From contig NC_016131.3 of the NCBI RefSeq assembly GCF_000005505.3, forward strand, positions 54,049,355-54,113,354: DNA of 64,000 nucleotides, written 5' to 3'. The DNA comes from Brachypodium distachyon. Its lineage: Eukaryota > Streptophyta > Magnoliopsida > Poales > Poaceae. A program made the translations under genes and the position numbers. Of the stretch, positions 21,599 through 34,035 are shown piece after piece (within the stretch, counting starts at the first letter, position 1; each line of letters starts with the position of its first letter). The notes beneath the pieces are model-generated. The model had not been told where the DNA came from. It worked only from the letters and a program-made list of their open reading frames with translations, and did no database searches.

Positions 21599-24458
21599 CT
21601 ACGAATGGCTGTTGGGTTCAGGCTTCATTGAGTGGCCGTCCTGCAGATGTTGCGTGTCATAGATAGCCATCGCAAGCGAGATTGGCATCATGCACAGCGC
21701 TTTGGATTGGAGGAATTGCATCGCTGCCCCGATGTCTTCTTCCATCAGCTTTGCTACCTGCTTTTCTGTGCCATCGGTCGACCACTTTTCCCAAATCTGT
21801 TGTTTGCCCCCACTGTCACTTGCCTCCTCCCCCTAGTGTCATTCCAGCAAGATTCAGGTTTAGGCCAAAATATATGGTGTGACTAATGCATGAAGATTCA
21901 TAAGTACCACAAATCAACACATGACTATTAAAAATTGAATCACTGCCACACTTTGTTAATCATTTACCATTACCAGGGCATTCATGCTATGGGGCTAAAG
22001 AATTGCCAAACGGGTGATTTCACAATTGCTTGCTGAAAAAAAGGTGGGTCTACATTAAAGCAGCCAACGTCAAGAATTTAGGAATGGAGGGAGTACCTAT
22101 CAAAGATATCGAAAATAAGTAAAATAGTGCCACTAGTCAACCCGTTCGAATACTAAATATTCATTAGTGCCAAACAAAGAAAGGTATGCCTTTTGCTGAC
22201 AGAAAGAGACACAATAACGTATGCTGACAACAGAAAATCAAGTAAAATAAAAAGGCAAGAAAAAGAAAATAATGCTATGCAACAAACTTTCTACCACTTC
22301 TTGACTAGGAAAAAAAGTAGCAATTAAACTAGAAAAAGAGGAATTATAACTTGATATGTTCTATAGAAACAACAATTGCAAAGGATCAAAGTAACTAATT
22401 CATCGATCTTCATTGAAATGGATTCAGAGTAATAGTGGAAGATTCAATATTCTGTTAGAGGGTGTGACCTTAACTGAGAGTGGGATATCAGCAATCAGCT
22501 GAGCAACTGCACCAGCACCACCCAATCTGCTCATACTCAGAACCTGAATTTATAGAACAGTGATATATCAAATAGCCAAAGTTAGCAGTTAGTTTCTATT
22601 TGTGTGGTTACAGGCAACAGACAACAGTACATAAGAAAGCATACCTTGACTTGAAGCCTAAGAAATTTCACATAATCAAGGATCTCGTCGAGCATAGCTG
22701 CTCTATCTGTCTGCATTATTTAAATCAAATATTAATTGACTGTTTTTGGGTCTGCAGAATAAAATTATATCTATCTAAGGACTAAATAAATTAGGTAATG
22801 ACATGTTGTTTCAAATTACCAGAAATGGACAGAAATAACCCAACAGGTAAATATTTGTGTTATCTCAGGTGGAATCTATATACAACTAGTGAACTTAGTT
22901 ATGTACTTCTGTGGGCAACAGATATCAATTAATCGGCTCTTAATAAGTCGTTTTCATTTCAGCTAGAATTAGGCTGTATGCATTCTGAATGCAGAGGTCG
23001 GAGGTAATAAAGCTTCCATTATCTAAAAAAAAATTCAGCTAGAATATGAAGCCTAATGGGGTTGGAAATCTAATGACATGAGTCAGGGGTCAGTACATCA
23101 TAACTCTGGAACACTTGCTGAAATTCTATTGTGGCAGGCAACTAAAACACACAAGTCTTGAGCTTATAATGATACTCGTATTAAAAATAAAAAGTGGCAA
23201 GCATCATTACCTTGTTTGTGTTTGGGACCAATTCCTGCAAGGCCCTCATCCTTTCTGCTATTCTCTCTCTTCTTAGCTGCATTGGAATTTGGAAGTTCTT
23301 TGAAGAATCAAGAAAAGTCTAATGGAAATGTCGCTAAACATAACCTGGAGGTTAACACTTGTAAAGATGATAAGAGGCTAGTCCTTCCATTTTTAATGAC
23401 TACAAGGAATATATTGCTGAAGCTATAAGAAGCGAGCACACCCTTAAACCACAATTATTAGATATCTTGGTGGCAGTAATCATAGCACATTCACTACAAA
23501 ACAAGGTTCCAAGTTGGTGACTTCCAATACAATGCAACATCATTGTTAAAGCACTTCATGATGCTTAAGCAACACTGCACCATATGTCTCCACGACATGG
23601 CTGACCAACACGGCAGCAGTGTTATGAAAACAACCTTTTCGTCAATCCTTCCAATTACTTGCAAGGCAACAACCGCCTAATCTAACTCGGAACTGCAAGG
23701 AACATGGGACCGTGCTACCTTGTTGTTAACAGAGCTATGGTGCCAGCAATCACTAGATCAGTACCACAATTTGCAAATTTCGTAAAGTTATGATGCACCA
23801 GACATGAAGTTGCTTTGCAAGTGTGAGTTCATTAGCCATTACCCTCTCAGCGATACTGTGGGGATCGGTAGCCTGCCCCCGCCGTGCCCGCTGCTTAGGC
23901 CGGGGTGCTGGCGGTTGGTGCGGCTGCGGCACCATCGCTCCCTCACCCAGCCTCGGCTGGGCGTGGAACACCTGAAATTAGACACACACGAATCAACACC
24001 GGTCTTAAAAATTCGCAATTAAAGTGCGCATCATTCGCTTAATTCCGGGCGCAAGACAGCAACCTGGGAAGGCGGCGCGGGGCGGAGATGCGGCGCTGCG
24101 CCGGCGAACACCGGGGCGAAGAGACCAGCAAGCTGCACGGGGTCCCGCTCCTGCGAGAACAACGCCAAGAACACGTCAGTCAGTCCCATCCCCTGTCGTC
24201 AGTCGCGACCACAGCCATATTCCAAGGACAGGGAAAGTGAGCTCTCACCGCCCTGGCGACGTCGGGACCGTCTTGGAGGCGTCTGGCGCCACCGGAGGCC
24301 TCGGCGGCGGCTTCGAGGCTGAGGGCGAGCGGGAAGGGGTGGTGGTCTCCGTCCGCAGCAGGAGCCCCGCCTTGGCCGGCGGCGGGAAACGATGACGGGA
24401 TGCTGAAGAAATGGTCGAGGAAGTCGTCCTCGGCGCCAGGTGGTGGTTGCCCTGCCAT
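21599..24458 (-). CDS. bHLH transcription factor, UNE12/LRL-type, 7 exons, 288 aa
   Basis: Exons are 24458-24249, 24150-24064, 23971-23843, 23276-23211, 22710-22645, 22543-22469 and 21832-21599. All are GT-AG and all introns are phase 0. A Pro/Ala-rich N-terminus contains an acidic [18 protein letters not shown] start. The bHLH region spans about 126-192. Basic residues H137, E141 and R145 satisfy the H-E-R G-box rule. Helix 1 is [15 protein letters not shown], the loop is TNKTDRA, and helix 2 is [20 protein letters not shown]. The C-terminal block [20 protein letters not shown] followed by [13 protein letters not shown] is typical of subgroup XI (UNE12, bHLH7, LRL). The protein is nuclear and regulates transcription. 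Related genes act in root hair or reproductive development, but the exact orthologue is not fixed. The in-frame region 5' of ATG 24458 lacks family similarity, so this ATG was chosen. Confidence 0.93.
22065..22094. repeat. Stowaway 3' fragment in a bHLH intron
   Basis: 'caacgtcaagaatttaggaatggagggagta' matches the right end of the 79-190 MITE family. The left part is missing. Confidence 0.5.
22970..23033 (+). mobile_element. 64-bp LINE tail insertion with perfect TSD
   Basis: TTCAGCTAGAAT occurs at 22958-22969 and 23034-23045. Between them is 'gcagaggtcggaggtaataaagcttccattatct' followed by A9, the usual 3' end of grass LINEs. It is an extremely 5'-truncated insertion in a bHLH intron. Confidence 0.85.
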
Positions 24459-24658
24459 GGAGACGCCCGGCTGCGAGTCGGTAGCACCCCTTTTCACCGG
24501 CGGAAGCTTCGGGGTTCGGGCTCTCCGAGAGAAGAGGCGGGCAGGAGGTCGGAGTGGGGTTCGCTCGGGGAGCGTGGACAGAGGGGAAGGCTTCGTTTGG
24601 CGTTTCTTTAGTAGAGGAAGGAATGAGGAGAGGAGAGAGAAAAAAGAGAGACAGCGCA

Positions 24659-25467
24659 ACGGGCTTGCGGGCCGTGTCTTGTGGGCCTTTTAGGAAGGGA
24701 TGGGACAGGGCCCAGTTCAGGTCTTGAGGATTGTGTTAATTCCGCTTCCGAGCGCCAATGCGCCATGCTACAGATATCGATCGCCGCCGGCCCGCGTCGA
24801 GGGCCAAAGGCTCCTTGTACGCCGTGGTACTCCCTCCTTTGTTTTTCGACACAAAGACATCATATACTCCGTAGTAATTCCGTCGTTTCATAATTCTTGT
24901 CTTAAATTTGTCTAAATATATATATATGTATTTCTTTTAAATGTATAAGTACATATAAAATTCGACAATAATTATTGAACGGAGTAGTTTGCATATTTGA
25001 CAGTCTAAATGAATAAGCCGTACTATGACCCTACAAATATACTCTCTCTGTTTTATAAAGGTTAGCATGGCTTTGAACTAGAGTTAGTTTAAAATCGTGA
25101 CAATTTTTATGAAACGGAGGAAATAAGTGTTAGTTTCGACATGGATTGATTGTTGTGGCACGACATAGTCACATAGGCAAGACAACAAGCTCATCTCCCC
25201 TCTCAGAAAAAAAAAACCAAGCTCATCTCCGACAGTACTGTAAGGTGTGTGTCGATAGAATTGTCGGTAAGACTTTTGCTGACGTGGTGAGCTTATATGT
25301 AGATTAACATATGACCATGCACAAGCTCCAGGGTGAGATGAGAGAGTTTCATCTCGTATTTGACAATTAACATTGGAAGACTTCTTTTTTCACGACACCG
25401 CCTTCTTTTCAGAAATGTTTATATATTTGGTCTAGTTAAGACAATCCTTTTATCAATTATAACTTTA
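24659..25467. other. bHLH upstream region with two Stowaway-like MITEs
   Basis: The first 200 bp are the GC-rich promoter side of the bHLH gene. Then come a MITE with CTCCCTCC/GGAG ends at 24830-24984 (TA flanks) and a decayed one at 25042-25123 (CTCTCTCTGTTTTATAAA and TTTATGAAACGGAGG). No gene seen. Confidence 0.55.
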
Positions 25468-26082
25468 CTAGCTAAGTATCCGTGCGTTGCAACGGAGACA
25501 CAAATATTTCAATGATTTACGTATCAAATATAGATTACGCATGTCCATCGATCGATCGAATTTTTTTCTTTCCAAAACGTAATTGACAAACACAGAACTT
25601 ACCTTAATTTGTGGAACTTACCTTCCACATGGGCTTAATTTTCTCAAATATAGATTACGCATGGTTTTCTTAATTTGTGGAACTTACCCTGCTACATGGT
25701 GGCGTCCACGGGGACCGGCAGTGCGGCACCCCATGGCGGTGGCGACGGGACTGCATCCCATGGCGGCGGCGGCGGCGTGGACCGGCACATGGAGGGACGG
25801 GCGCGGGAGGGATGGTGAGAGAGAGGAAGGGATCAAGAGGGAAACGAAGGGACCGAGTGGGTTCCGGTGGAGAGGAGAGATTTCGGGAGAGAAGAGGCTG
25901 GTGGGTGGTGGTGGCGGCGCGCGGGGCGGGGAGCAGCGGTGGCATGCGGGCCGGACGAGATGCGAGAAAAGAAAAGAGAAAAACGAATCAGGAGTTCGGA
26001 CGGTGGCATACGGATGTAATTTCTGTGAATTTGGGGGACGGAACGACGACCAACCAAACTGCAAATTAAGTAGTAGTAAAGA
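25468..26082 (-). mobile_element. Non-autonomous Helitron, 615 bp
   Basis: On the minus strand it starts TCTTTACTACTACTTAATTT, preceded by A. It ends CCGTTGCAACGCACGGATACTTAGCTAG, followed by T. TC at the 5' end, a GC hairpin-type motif 8 nt before CTAG and an A/T target site all follow the Helitron rule. The interior (25690-26000) is GC-rich, unlike the AT-rich flanks, and gives long stop-free frames with no domain. It may be captured host sequence. No helicase is present. Confidence 0.75.
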
Positions 26083-27626
26083 TTAATATGTATTTTGTAT
26101 GATACTAAACCATAGTAATTATTAGCAAGAACTTTTGAATACGAAATCTCATTTGTGAAAACACACATATTGTTTTAGTAACTTCAAAGACATGTAAACC
26201 AAATAAGCTAACATTTCTGAAAATGAGAGAGTACAACTGAAAGACATTCCGAGCAGATGACATGGATATTTTAACCCCAAAAACACGTAAACTATCGTAG
26301 ATGGTGGAAGGTTGATACCGTATTTACATATTTACTATTGCTAAGGACTGTGACAATTCAGCTCATTCTTATTTTACTGTTTAATTATCATTTTTGTTTT
26401 GTCTTTATGGTTACCTTTTGTGACAGATTATAAAACAAGCTGAACAACCACAAACTGAACCTGATTCCAGTTTTCATTTTACCAAAAAAAGTTTTCTTCT
26501 TTTCTCTAACGTACACACCGACTCTGATCACGCGCGACACTTCACAAGAGAGGAAAATTCTACCAGTAGCCAATCTTCATTTGGTCCGACGATTTTTGGG
26601 GGTTGTACATCGCTGTCAGTCAGGCACGTCAAATCTGCAAGGCCGCCAGTTTAATCGGTCAGAGGCATCCTCCGTTTTGACAAGTACTAGTAGCCCGATT
26701 GAGCTGCTCGCACGCACGCACGGCGTTGTGTCGGCTTTCTTTCTCTGCAGTTTCCTCGGCAGCGGGGAAGAAACGGCATCCGCTGCCAGATTGTTCTTTT
26801 TTCTTTGGAAGCACGACCTTTAGGATTGACCAGCTATTTCTCTGCGAAACGAGAAGGGAAAAGATTAACTAGTGACTTGATATATAGTGGCGTTTCTTGA
26901 AATAAAAGATACGACAGTGACTTCCTGCTCAATACGTACTAAATTGCCTTATCCCTGTAGAGAATGTATTAATTACTTGTACAATTAGGTATACTGTACA
27001 ATCCAAGCAACAAAAGTTAACGCTAAATCCTAAATTCTAATTTTGTTTACAATATTGACACTTGATCCGATAGGCATTATACTATGGAGAGTCGAGATCG
27101 ACTGAGTATGGCAAGCCACGTGATAAAAACCGTCGTATGCGAAACACGACATGATGTATGTTCGTCAGGATCTTTTTTTTTCTCCATCTAAAAAAGGGAT
27201 TATTTTCCCCATTTCTTTTGACAAATAATTTGTACCAAAACTGATTGGATGGAGTAGTATATTTTTCTCGATTTCATAGAAAAGATTGCTGTCGCATTTT
27301 TCTAAAAATTGCTGGCGTGAATCAACAAGGGGACGTGAAACGAAAAACTAGGCACACGTGCGACAAAGGGGAAAAGGATAAAAAAAACTGGTTCACTGAC
27401 TTTCTGGACCCACCACCAGACGCCCGTTCGACGCATCCACCTCGTTCTCACCAACCCCCTCCCTCCTTCCCCACACTGAGCAGCGGCAACTTATTAATAC
27501 GGCCACGTCGCCCTGCCTATCCAAGCCAGTCAAGCCCGGCGTCGAACACCCTGCGCGCAGACCCCTTGCCGCCGCTGCGTCCTCTCCTCCTCCCGCGTCG
27601 CACGCACCGCACCCACTCGCGCACCG
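26083..27626. other. Upstream region of the tryptophan synthase gene
   Basis: Mostly AT-rich DNA without a supported gene. The last 250 bp become CT/GC-rich leader-like sequence. 'cttattaatac' near 27490 is the only weak TATA-like element. Confidence 0.45.
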
Positions 27627-30600
27627 ATGGCGTTCGCGCTCAAGGCCTCCTCGTCCTCCTCCGTCGCCGCTTCCTCGGCGGCGGCGTCGTCGGCCTCGTT
27701 CGCCGCCTCCGCGGCGCCAAGGGGGCGCCGCGCCGCGCCGAGGAGGGTCTCGTTCCGCGGGGCCGCGCCCATGGTCGCCATCAGGGCGGAGGCGTCAGCC
27801 ACCGCCGCCCCGGTGGCCGGGGACAGGCTCACCATCTCGGGCACCTTCTCCAAGCTGAAGGAGCAGGGCAAGGTATGGCCTCCCCTCTCCAGCCCGGCCA
27901 CGGCCCCCGACGGTTGCGCCGTATTTTTGGTTCCATTGAATTAGGTTGCGAATTGGCGATCTCTTATTCCGTATGTGTTGGCTACACGCGCGGCATGGTC
28001 TAGACTTGGTAGCTAATTGCAAACTGTGAGTCCCTGTTCGCGTCCTGATGGGCTGGATCGGTCGGGCCAGGGCGAGGTCAAACCTCTCCGGGTTTGGTGC
28101 TTCGTTCTACCAGTGCATTTTGCGTGTTGTCGAGCAGGATTAGATGAACTTTAGGGTGCATCGGATGATTTGGGCCGCTGTTACAGCGCCTTATTCGAAT
28201 TTTGCTCATGTTGTGGGTTAAATTTGTCCTGCGATCGTCCAGGTCGCATATGTGTTTTCTGTGGTGACATGAGTCTCTTTGATTCGAACCAGGATTATGC
28301 ATTCCTGTGTTGGGCAAGGTAGAGTTTTCGGCAATTAAGGATGTAAACCCTAATGATATCACTACGAATGTTTAGGTCTCATTGTGGCAATAAAAGTTTG
28401 TACTTGGAAGAGATTCGCGTTCGGTGGGTATCGTCACCACCCCTATTTTAGTTATATTACTGTTTTCATTTCTGCAAGTGGGTTTCATAACTTTACCATG
28501 TTTCATTTTCTCAATCTGTAGTGCCCGCCTAATGTTTATACTCAAGCTCCTAAAATATGAAATTCATTTATGTGACTTGTGATGTGATATATTTCTCTAG
28601 GTCATCATATATGTTCATAACTTTTTTTGTCTATCATACTAGTATTATATTTAAAATTTTCTTTGTCTTCTAATAGCATTTGCAATTTCCAGATTGCATT
28701 CATTCCATTCATCGTTGCTGGTGACCCTGACTTGGCAACTACAGCGAAAGCATTGAAGGTTCTTGATGCGTGTGGTTCAGATGTGATTGAATTGGGTGTG
28801 CCTTATTCTGATCCATTGGCTGATGGCCCTGTTATTCAGGTATGCTAAAATATATATCTACCATCATGCTTTTATATTCTGCAATGTTCTTGTTCTTCAG
28901 CTTACGATTTTTACCTTTTGCTCGTGTCATTTTAGGCTTCCGCTACACGTGCGCTAACAAAAGGCACCACATTTGAGGATGTTATCTCTATGGTAAAGGA
29001 GGTGGTACCTAGTCTGTCCTGCCCCCTGGCGCTTTTCACATATTATAACCCAATTTTGAAGCGTGGTGTGGCAAATTTCATGTCTGTTGTAAAAGAAGCT
29101 GGTGTGCATGGTAATGCCTTAATAGTTTATTTATTTGATGTCCTTGTACATTAAAATCCTATTCAGTTCATATGGTCACCTAATTACTTAATTATCTCAA
29201 GTGTGATATCCATTCTCCTGTATATATATTAGTTTGACAAGTGCACAACATTGATTCAGATAGACAGTCGAGGAATTAAAAGTTGTATAACGACAAACAG
29301 ATAATCGCAACTATATTTTACACACTTTAAACTGATCTTATATGACACTTGTTGTAGAAGTTCTTTTTTCACTGGGACAATCAAGTTACATATGTATACT
29401 GTGTTGCAGGTCTTGTGGTACCTGATGTTCCTCTGGAAGAGACAGATATTTTGAGAAGCGAGGCTGCCAAGAACAACCTAGAGTTGGTAGGCTCTCTCTC
29501 TCTCTCTCTCTCTCAGTATAACGTACATCTTAAATCTGTATTATTTTTCCATCCCTTTGTCTGGTCAACTAAATAGGGCCTTAATGTTCCTGGTTAAATC
29601 TCTATTTTTGGAGAAATGCCCCATCTGGTATTTCTTGATTAAATGCTGATGCAAAATGATGAGTTATGGTTATTAGCTTATTGCTTTTCTGAGAAGCTAG
29701 TCGATGACTGCATGTGTCCTGTGTCCCATGACTTCTGTTTTCATTGCCTCTCTTCTGTTTGTTCTCACAATAAGCTGCAACATCTGATTCACATATGATT
29801 TCCAAAAGAAAAAAACATCTGATTCACATAACGTTGGACAAGCTTCGTACTCTCTTTGTTATTCAGCGAGTGCTGATTAGTAAGGAATACTAAAGATAAG
29901 TCTATTTTTTTTTTTGCAGTTTTAGTTTACAATGTATTGAAGTTATCTTATAGAACCTATGTTGCATGAATTCCTGCAGGTGCTACTGACAACACCAACT
30001 ACACCAACCGAAAGGATGGAGAGGATCACAAAGGCTTCAGAAGGATTTGTTTATCTTGTAAGAGTCCATAACTATAACTCTGTTCCCATATAGTGCTTTT
30101 TCCTTATTCCTGGAAGGATTCAAAACGTCAAACTGGTATATATACCAAGAAGGGGTATATGACACATTACATTAGTAGCTACCATTTGTTTGCCATCTCA
30201 AGTTTGTTCTAGGCAATTTAGCATCTGAAGTTGACTTCCTAAACTGAAAAAAACACATGCTTGCATACTTCTCTCTAAAATAGGTCCAGATTACCCAGGT
30301 TCAAATACAGTCAAGTATTTGGAACTGTGAAACCTCTACCACCAAGTATCATCCTGGTGCTAGCTGTGCTAAATGCTAAATCTGAAACATATAACGAAAA
30401 GAAGTACTGTTTGCAAAGACTGAGACAATCGGGATTCATTAGGAGCTTATATATTTACTATTTCTGAATCTATTGAATCTGTTTAAGCAAAACCAATTAG
30501 ATATTAAAGATTGGCTACTTGCTAAGTTGTAGTAATATACTAATATGTGCTATTTAGGTAAGCACTACTGGAGTTACAGGTGCACGCTCGAACGTAAGTT

Positions 30601-31047
30601 TCAAGGTTGAAGCTCTTCTTCAGGAAATCAAGCAGGTTTGCAAAATCCTTCAATGTTATTCAGTGAACTAGTGTTGGCCTCCTAAGTTATTGTGCAAAGG
30701 ACATCTTGTTCACAAATGCTTATGGAACTTATTGTGCTTATTATAGGTCACAGACAAAGCTGTGGCTGTTGGCTTTGGTGTGTCAACTCCAGAGCAAGTG
30801 AAGCAGGTACTTATCCAATCGCTCTGCTAGATGCATAGTTTGCTTTCTTCCCTTGATTCTTTCCTTTGCAAAAACTTGACAACCTTGTGTTGCTCCATTG
30901 TTTATAATGTAGATCGCAGGATGGGGTGCAGATGGTGTGATCGTTGGGAGTGCAATGGTGAGGCAGTTGGGTGAATCTGGTTCTCCAGAAGAAGGATTGA
31001 AGAAACTAGAAGAATTAGCCAAGAACCTAAAGGCCGCATTTCCATGA
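27627..31047 (+). CDS. TSA: Tryptophan synthase alpha subunit, plastid, 8 exons, 331 aa
   Basis: Exons are 27627-27872, 28693-28839, 28936-29110, 29410-29486, 29980-30057, 30558-30635, 30747-30806 and 30913-31047, all GT-AG. The enzyme cleaves indole-3-glycerol phosphate to indole and glyceraldehyde-3-phosphate. Residues 1 to about 53 are a Ser/Ala/Arg-rich chloroplast transit peptide. The mature part is a TIM barrel with catalytic E115 and D126 ([14 protein letters not shown], equal to E. coli E49 and D60), plus [25 protein letters not shown] and [10 protein letters not shown] phosphate-binding loops. Nothing is missing. In grasses the same fold is also used by BX1 and IGL (free indole for benzoxazinoids or volatiles). 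Sequence alone does not settle which, though it reads like the housekeeping form. Intron 4 carries a (CT)n repeat. Confidence 0.95.
29492..29514. repeat. (CT)n microsatellite
   Basis: An uninterrupted CT tract of 23 nt lies just after the donor of intron 4 of the tryptophan synthase gene. Confidence 0.95.
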
Positions 31048-31449
31048 AACATGCAGTTTCGTGGGGGGAAAGCACATAAGTATCATTTTTTGTAGTCTGC
31101 TTTAAAGTGTAGCATTGGAAGCTGCGCTTTTCCGTGTTTAGGTTTTGGAGGTTGCTGTTGTGTGGTGCGAATAATTGTATCCTTATCTTGAATGCTCGAA
31201 TGAATAAATCAAGGTTGAAGTTATAAATGCTGCAAAAGATAGTGTCTACTATATCTAACTATCTGTTCCAATGCCATGGCAACAACATTATTCAGTTTTT
31301 CAACAGCATTCTACAGTGTTCATCATTGAACAAGTGACCTGAAGGCAACATGACAGGGGTGAAGTCTACAGATCTGAGGCTGTGTCAATTAACGGAGTGA
31401 GTCTGTACACCATGCTTTCATCGTACAGCTATATTCTTATTTTATTTTT

Positions 31450-31900
31450 TTGAAGTTGGGTGTATATTCATGATATCACAATGTCATTACAATCATTGTA
31501 GCAGCCAGCCTGCACGCAGACAGGGGCGGCTTCAATCAGAACACCCGCACTATTACATCTTCTGCTAATTTTCATGAACAGCAACTCGGGAGAGCAGGTA
31601 AAAGGCCCATGATGTCGGCAGCGACAGAGGCCGCAGCAGCCCTGCCGTTCTGGTCGTTTCTTAGCACGTTGATGACCTCCAGGCAGTCAGATTCCATGAC
31701 GGTGGGTTTGAAAATCAGGTGCTGCAGGGAAGTAAAGGCTCTCAAAACAAACTTGGGGCCTTGCAGTCCCGACAACATGGCCACTCTCATCGCGCAAGAT
31801 CGCCCCCCAGGCACCAAGCTCGCTGAGAATCATCAATGAAGCAGCCTCAACGTTCAGCTTCAGCCAATCCAGGATCAGGCCTCTTCCATGCCTGAACGTC
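31450..31900 (-). pseudogene. Retroelement RNase H-like fragment
   Basis: On the minus strand, DWLKLNVEAAS...GAWGAILRDESGHVVG in one frame is followed by VMESDCLEVINVLRND in another. This is the pattern of the plant retroelement RNase H (RVT_3) domain with a frameshift. The minus-strand 3' end runs into an A tract (plus T run at 31442-31452), so this is probably a 5'-truncated LINE. It lies about 400 bp after the tryptophan synthase stop. Confidence 0.6.
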
Positions 31901-32429
31901 TGCTCAAAGTCCCCACAACGCCCTTTCCTTTATCATCTGAATTTCCAGCCCAAAGTCATCAGAGACCAGCTCCAGCAGCAAACGGATGGAGGCCCGCACG
32001 GGGGCAAAGAAATGGCTCACAAAAAATTGCAAGAACTTGACAACCTTGTTAGCTCTCTATCTTTGCCCCCCTAAGCTCAAATCGCACCTCTCATCATGTT
32101 GAATTCCTGGCTCCGTCCCTGCTTTCAGGTATTATTACGTCAAATGAATTATAGTCGATTAGGAGTAGTTTGTGAAAGCAGATGACCAGTACATTTTATA
32201 ATTAAAGAAAATTAAATTGCTTGTCGAACTAACCCTTGGATTTGGACCCGAAATCCAAAGCATAGATGCGTGCGTCCTTATTGGTTGGTCCATTATTTTT
32301 GTTACTTTGATACTATACCATTAAGAAATAATGGGCCCTGTTATTATTTTCACCCTCCTTTCCTATGTCGAAACGTCATGAAAATTTACAAGGTCAAGAC
32401 CTTAAGGTTATGCAAATGGTGTCCAGAGG
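31901..32429. other. Intergenic, no gene seen
   Basis: It is probably a continuation of the retroelement fragment at first, then unremarkable AT-rich sequence. Confidence 0.4.
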
Positions 32430-33612
32430 ACAAAGGCCACGGTGGCACATGGGCCCCACACGTCCCAGGGGCGTGGCACAGGCGTGGCTCGCCTACCCTA
32501 TTTCATGGGGGTACCATGACATCCCATAACTGCCGCCATCTTCTGCGTCCTCCCTAATTTATCTCTAAAATGTGTCCACTAATTTCTTGTGATTTTTCCT
32601 TGTACGCTAAGTTTTCGTAAAAGATCAAAAACGAGGAAAATTTGCATGACAATGATTAAAAACAATTAGTAAAAAACTTAATAAATATTGATAAAAACAA
32701 CAAAAAATAAGGGTGAAAACACAAGTCTAGTCAATCCAACTAATACACACCATATTCACTTCTGTTCTATCCTCTAGGCAGATCTAACGTCAAGAATGAC
32801 GTAAACAATATGCATCTATAAAGAAATTAAAACCAACAATAACAACAATTGCATAACATATATTATATCAGAAACATTGGATCCATCATCACAAAAGTTA
32901 CAACATCCAGGTCATGATCATGTAGGCTCATATGACTAATAAACAAGAGAGCACATCAAGAGATTTGATACAAGGTACTACCATGGACCCCAGGTTTAGA
33001 GAACTACTCCCTAATCAATGGGAGTAGCGGGGAAACAATGAGGGGAGGATGAAGAAGGCACCTAAGGCGATTTCGACGACATCTCCCTCTTGATTTCCAC
33101 CTTCCCGACAGAAGAATTTATGGTAGTTTTGTTCTCTATCGTTTTTCACCTCCTTCCCAATGTCTTGTCTGCACAAACTTTACATGGTCTTCATCAATTA
33201 GGGTTGTGAAGGGGTATATCGAAGGGTAACGGTGGCGAAGCCAGGTGGGCCCCATACACCCCACGAGCGCGCCCTCTGGTGTCCGTCTGGTCGCGGTGCT
33301 TTGCGTACTGCTTTGGGATTTTGATAAAATGACCTCCTAATTTACTTGGATTTTTCGCGCGCATTTATTTACCTGAAATAGTAAAACAAAGAAAGGAAGA
33401 AAATGTATGACGGCTAATGCAAAAACTTAATAAAAATTGGTAAATCAATAAAAACATGGATGTAAACTTCAAAACGAAATAAATTTTGGACTAATCAGCA
33501 ACAAAATCAAACAAACTTTCTAGAAATAGAGTTCAAACCAGCATAAAAAGTATGCAAGCGTACACAATCTTCTACACCATTGAAAAAAAATGATAACTTC
33601 TGAGCATATTTT

Positions 33613-34035
33613 TCATTCTCTCCCAAGCGAGAGCAACATATTCATTATCAGATGAAACCTTGGAATGTTGTTCCTAATTTGCAGGATTTTAGCAGATGGG
33701 TAGCACCTGTTAATAAAAGCAACCTTACGAGTACCCCAAGAGTCAATACTACTATTGGGTAAAGAAAAAAGTGATTCTTTAGCTCTACCTCGCAGGGGAA
33801 AAGGGAACAACTTCAGTTTAGCCACATCAGAATCAACATCTTGAAACTTTTGCATATCACAAAAATCATGAAAAAAGGTGACGTCTTGTACGGAGCCTCT
33901 GAACTGTCCATTTGATATCTGATTAAGCAAAGAGCTTATTTCAAAAGAATTTACAGTGAACTCAAGAAAGGCAACATGATTACTAATAATATGAGCAATA
34001 AGAGCATTCATGAAATCACAACTTAGTAGTTTCAC
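33613..34035 (-). pseudogene. Gypsy retrotransposon gag domain remnant
   Basis: About 140 residues show the gag core signature of Athila/Ty3-Gypsy elements: HDFCDMQKFQDVDSDVAKLK, then LFPFPLRGRAKESLFSLP, a SIDSWGTRKVAFINRCYPS block and LRN/IRNNI. Usual neighbours (zinc knuckle, protease) are absent. It survives only because the frame stayed open and does not look functional. Confidence 0.7.

Noticed and set aside
24459..24659. 67-residue N-terminal extension of the bHLH protein
   Set aside because: In frame, but without similarity to the family, whose members start MAGQPP; it is more likely 5' leader.
25583..26086. 167-codon plus-strand frame
   Set aside because: It lies inside a Helitron, begins in AT-rich sequence and has low-complexity Gly/Arg composition.
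28270..28295. GGTTCGAATC-like tRNA B-box on the minus strand
   Set aside because: No matching A box, acceptor stem or cloverleaf in the surrounding sequence; it lies in a tryptophan synthase intron.
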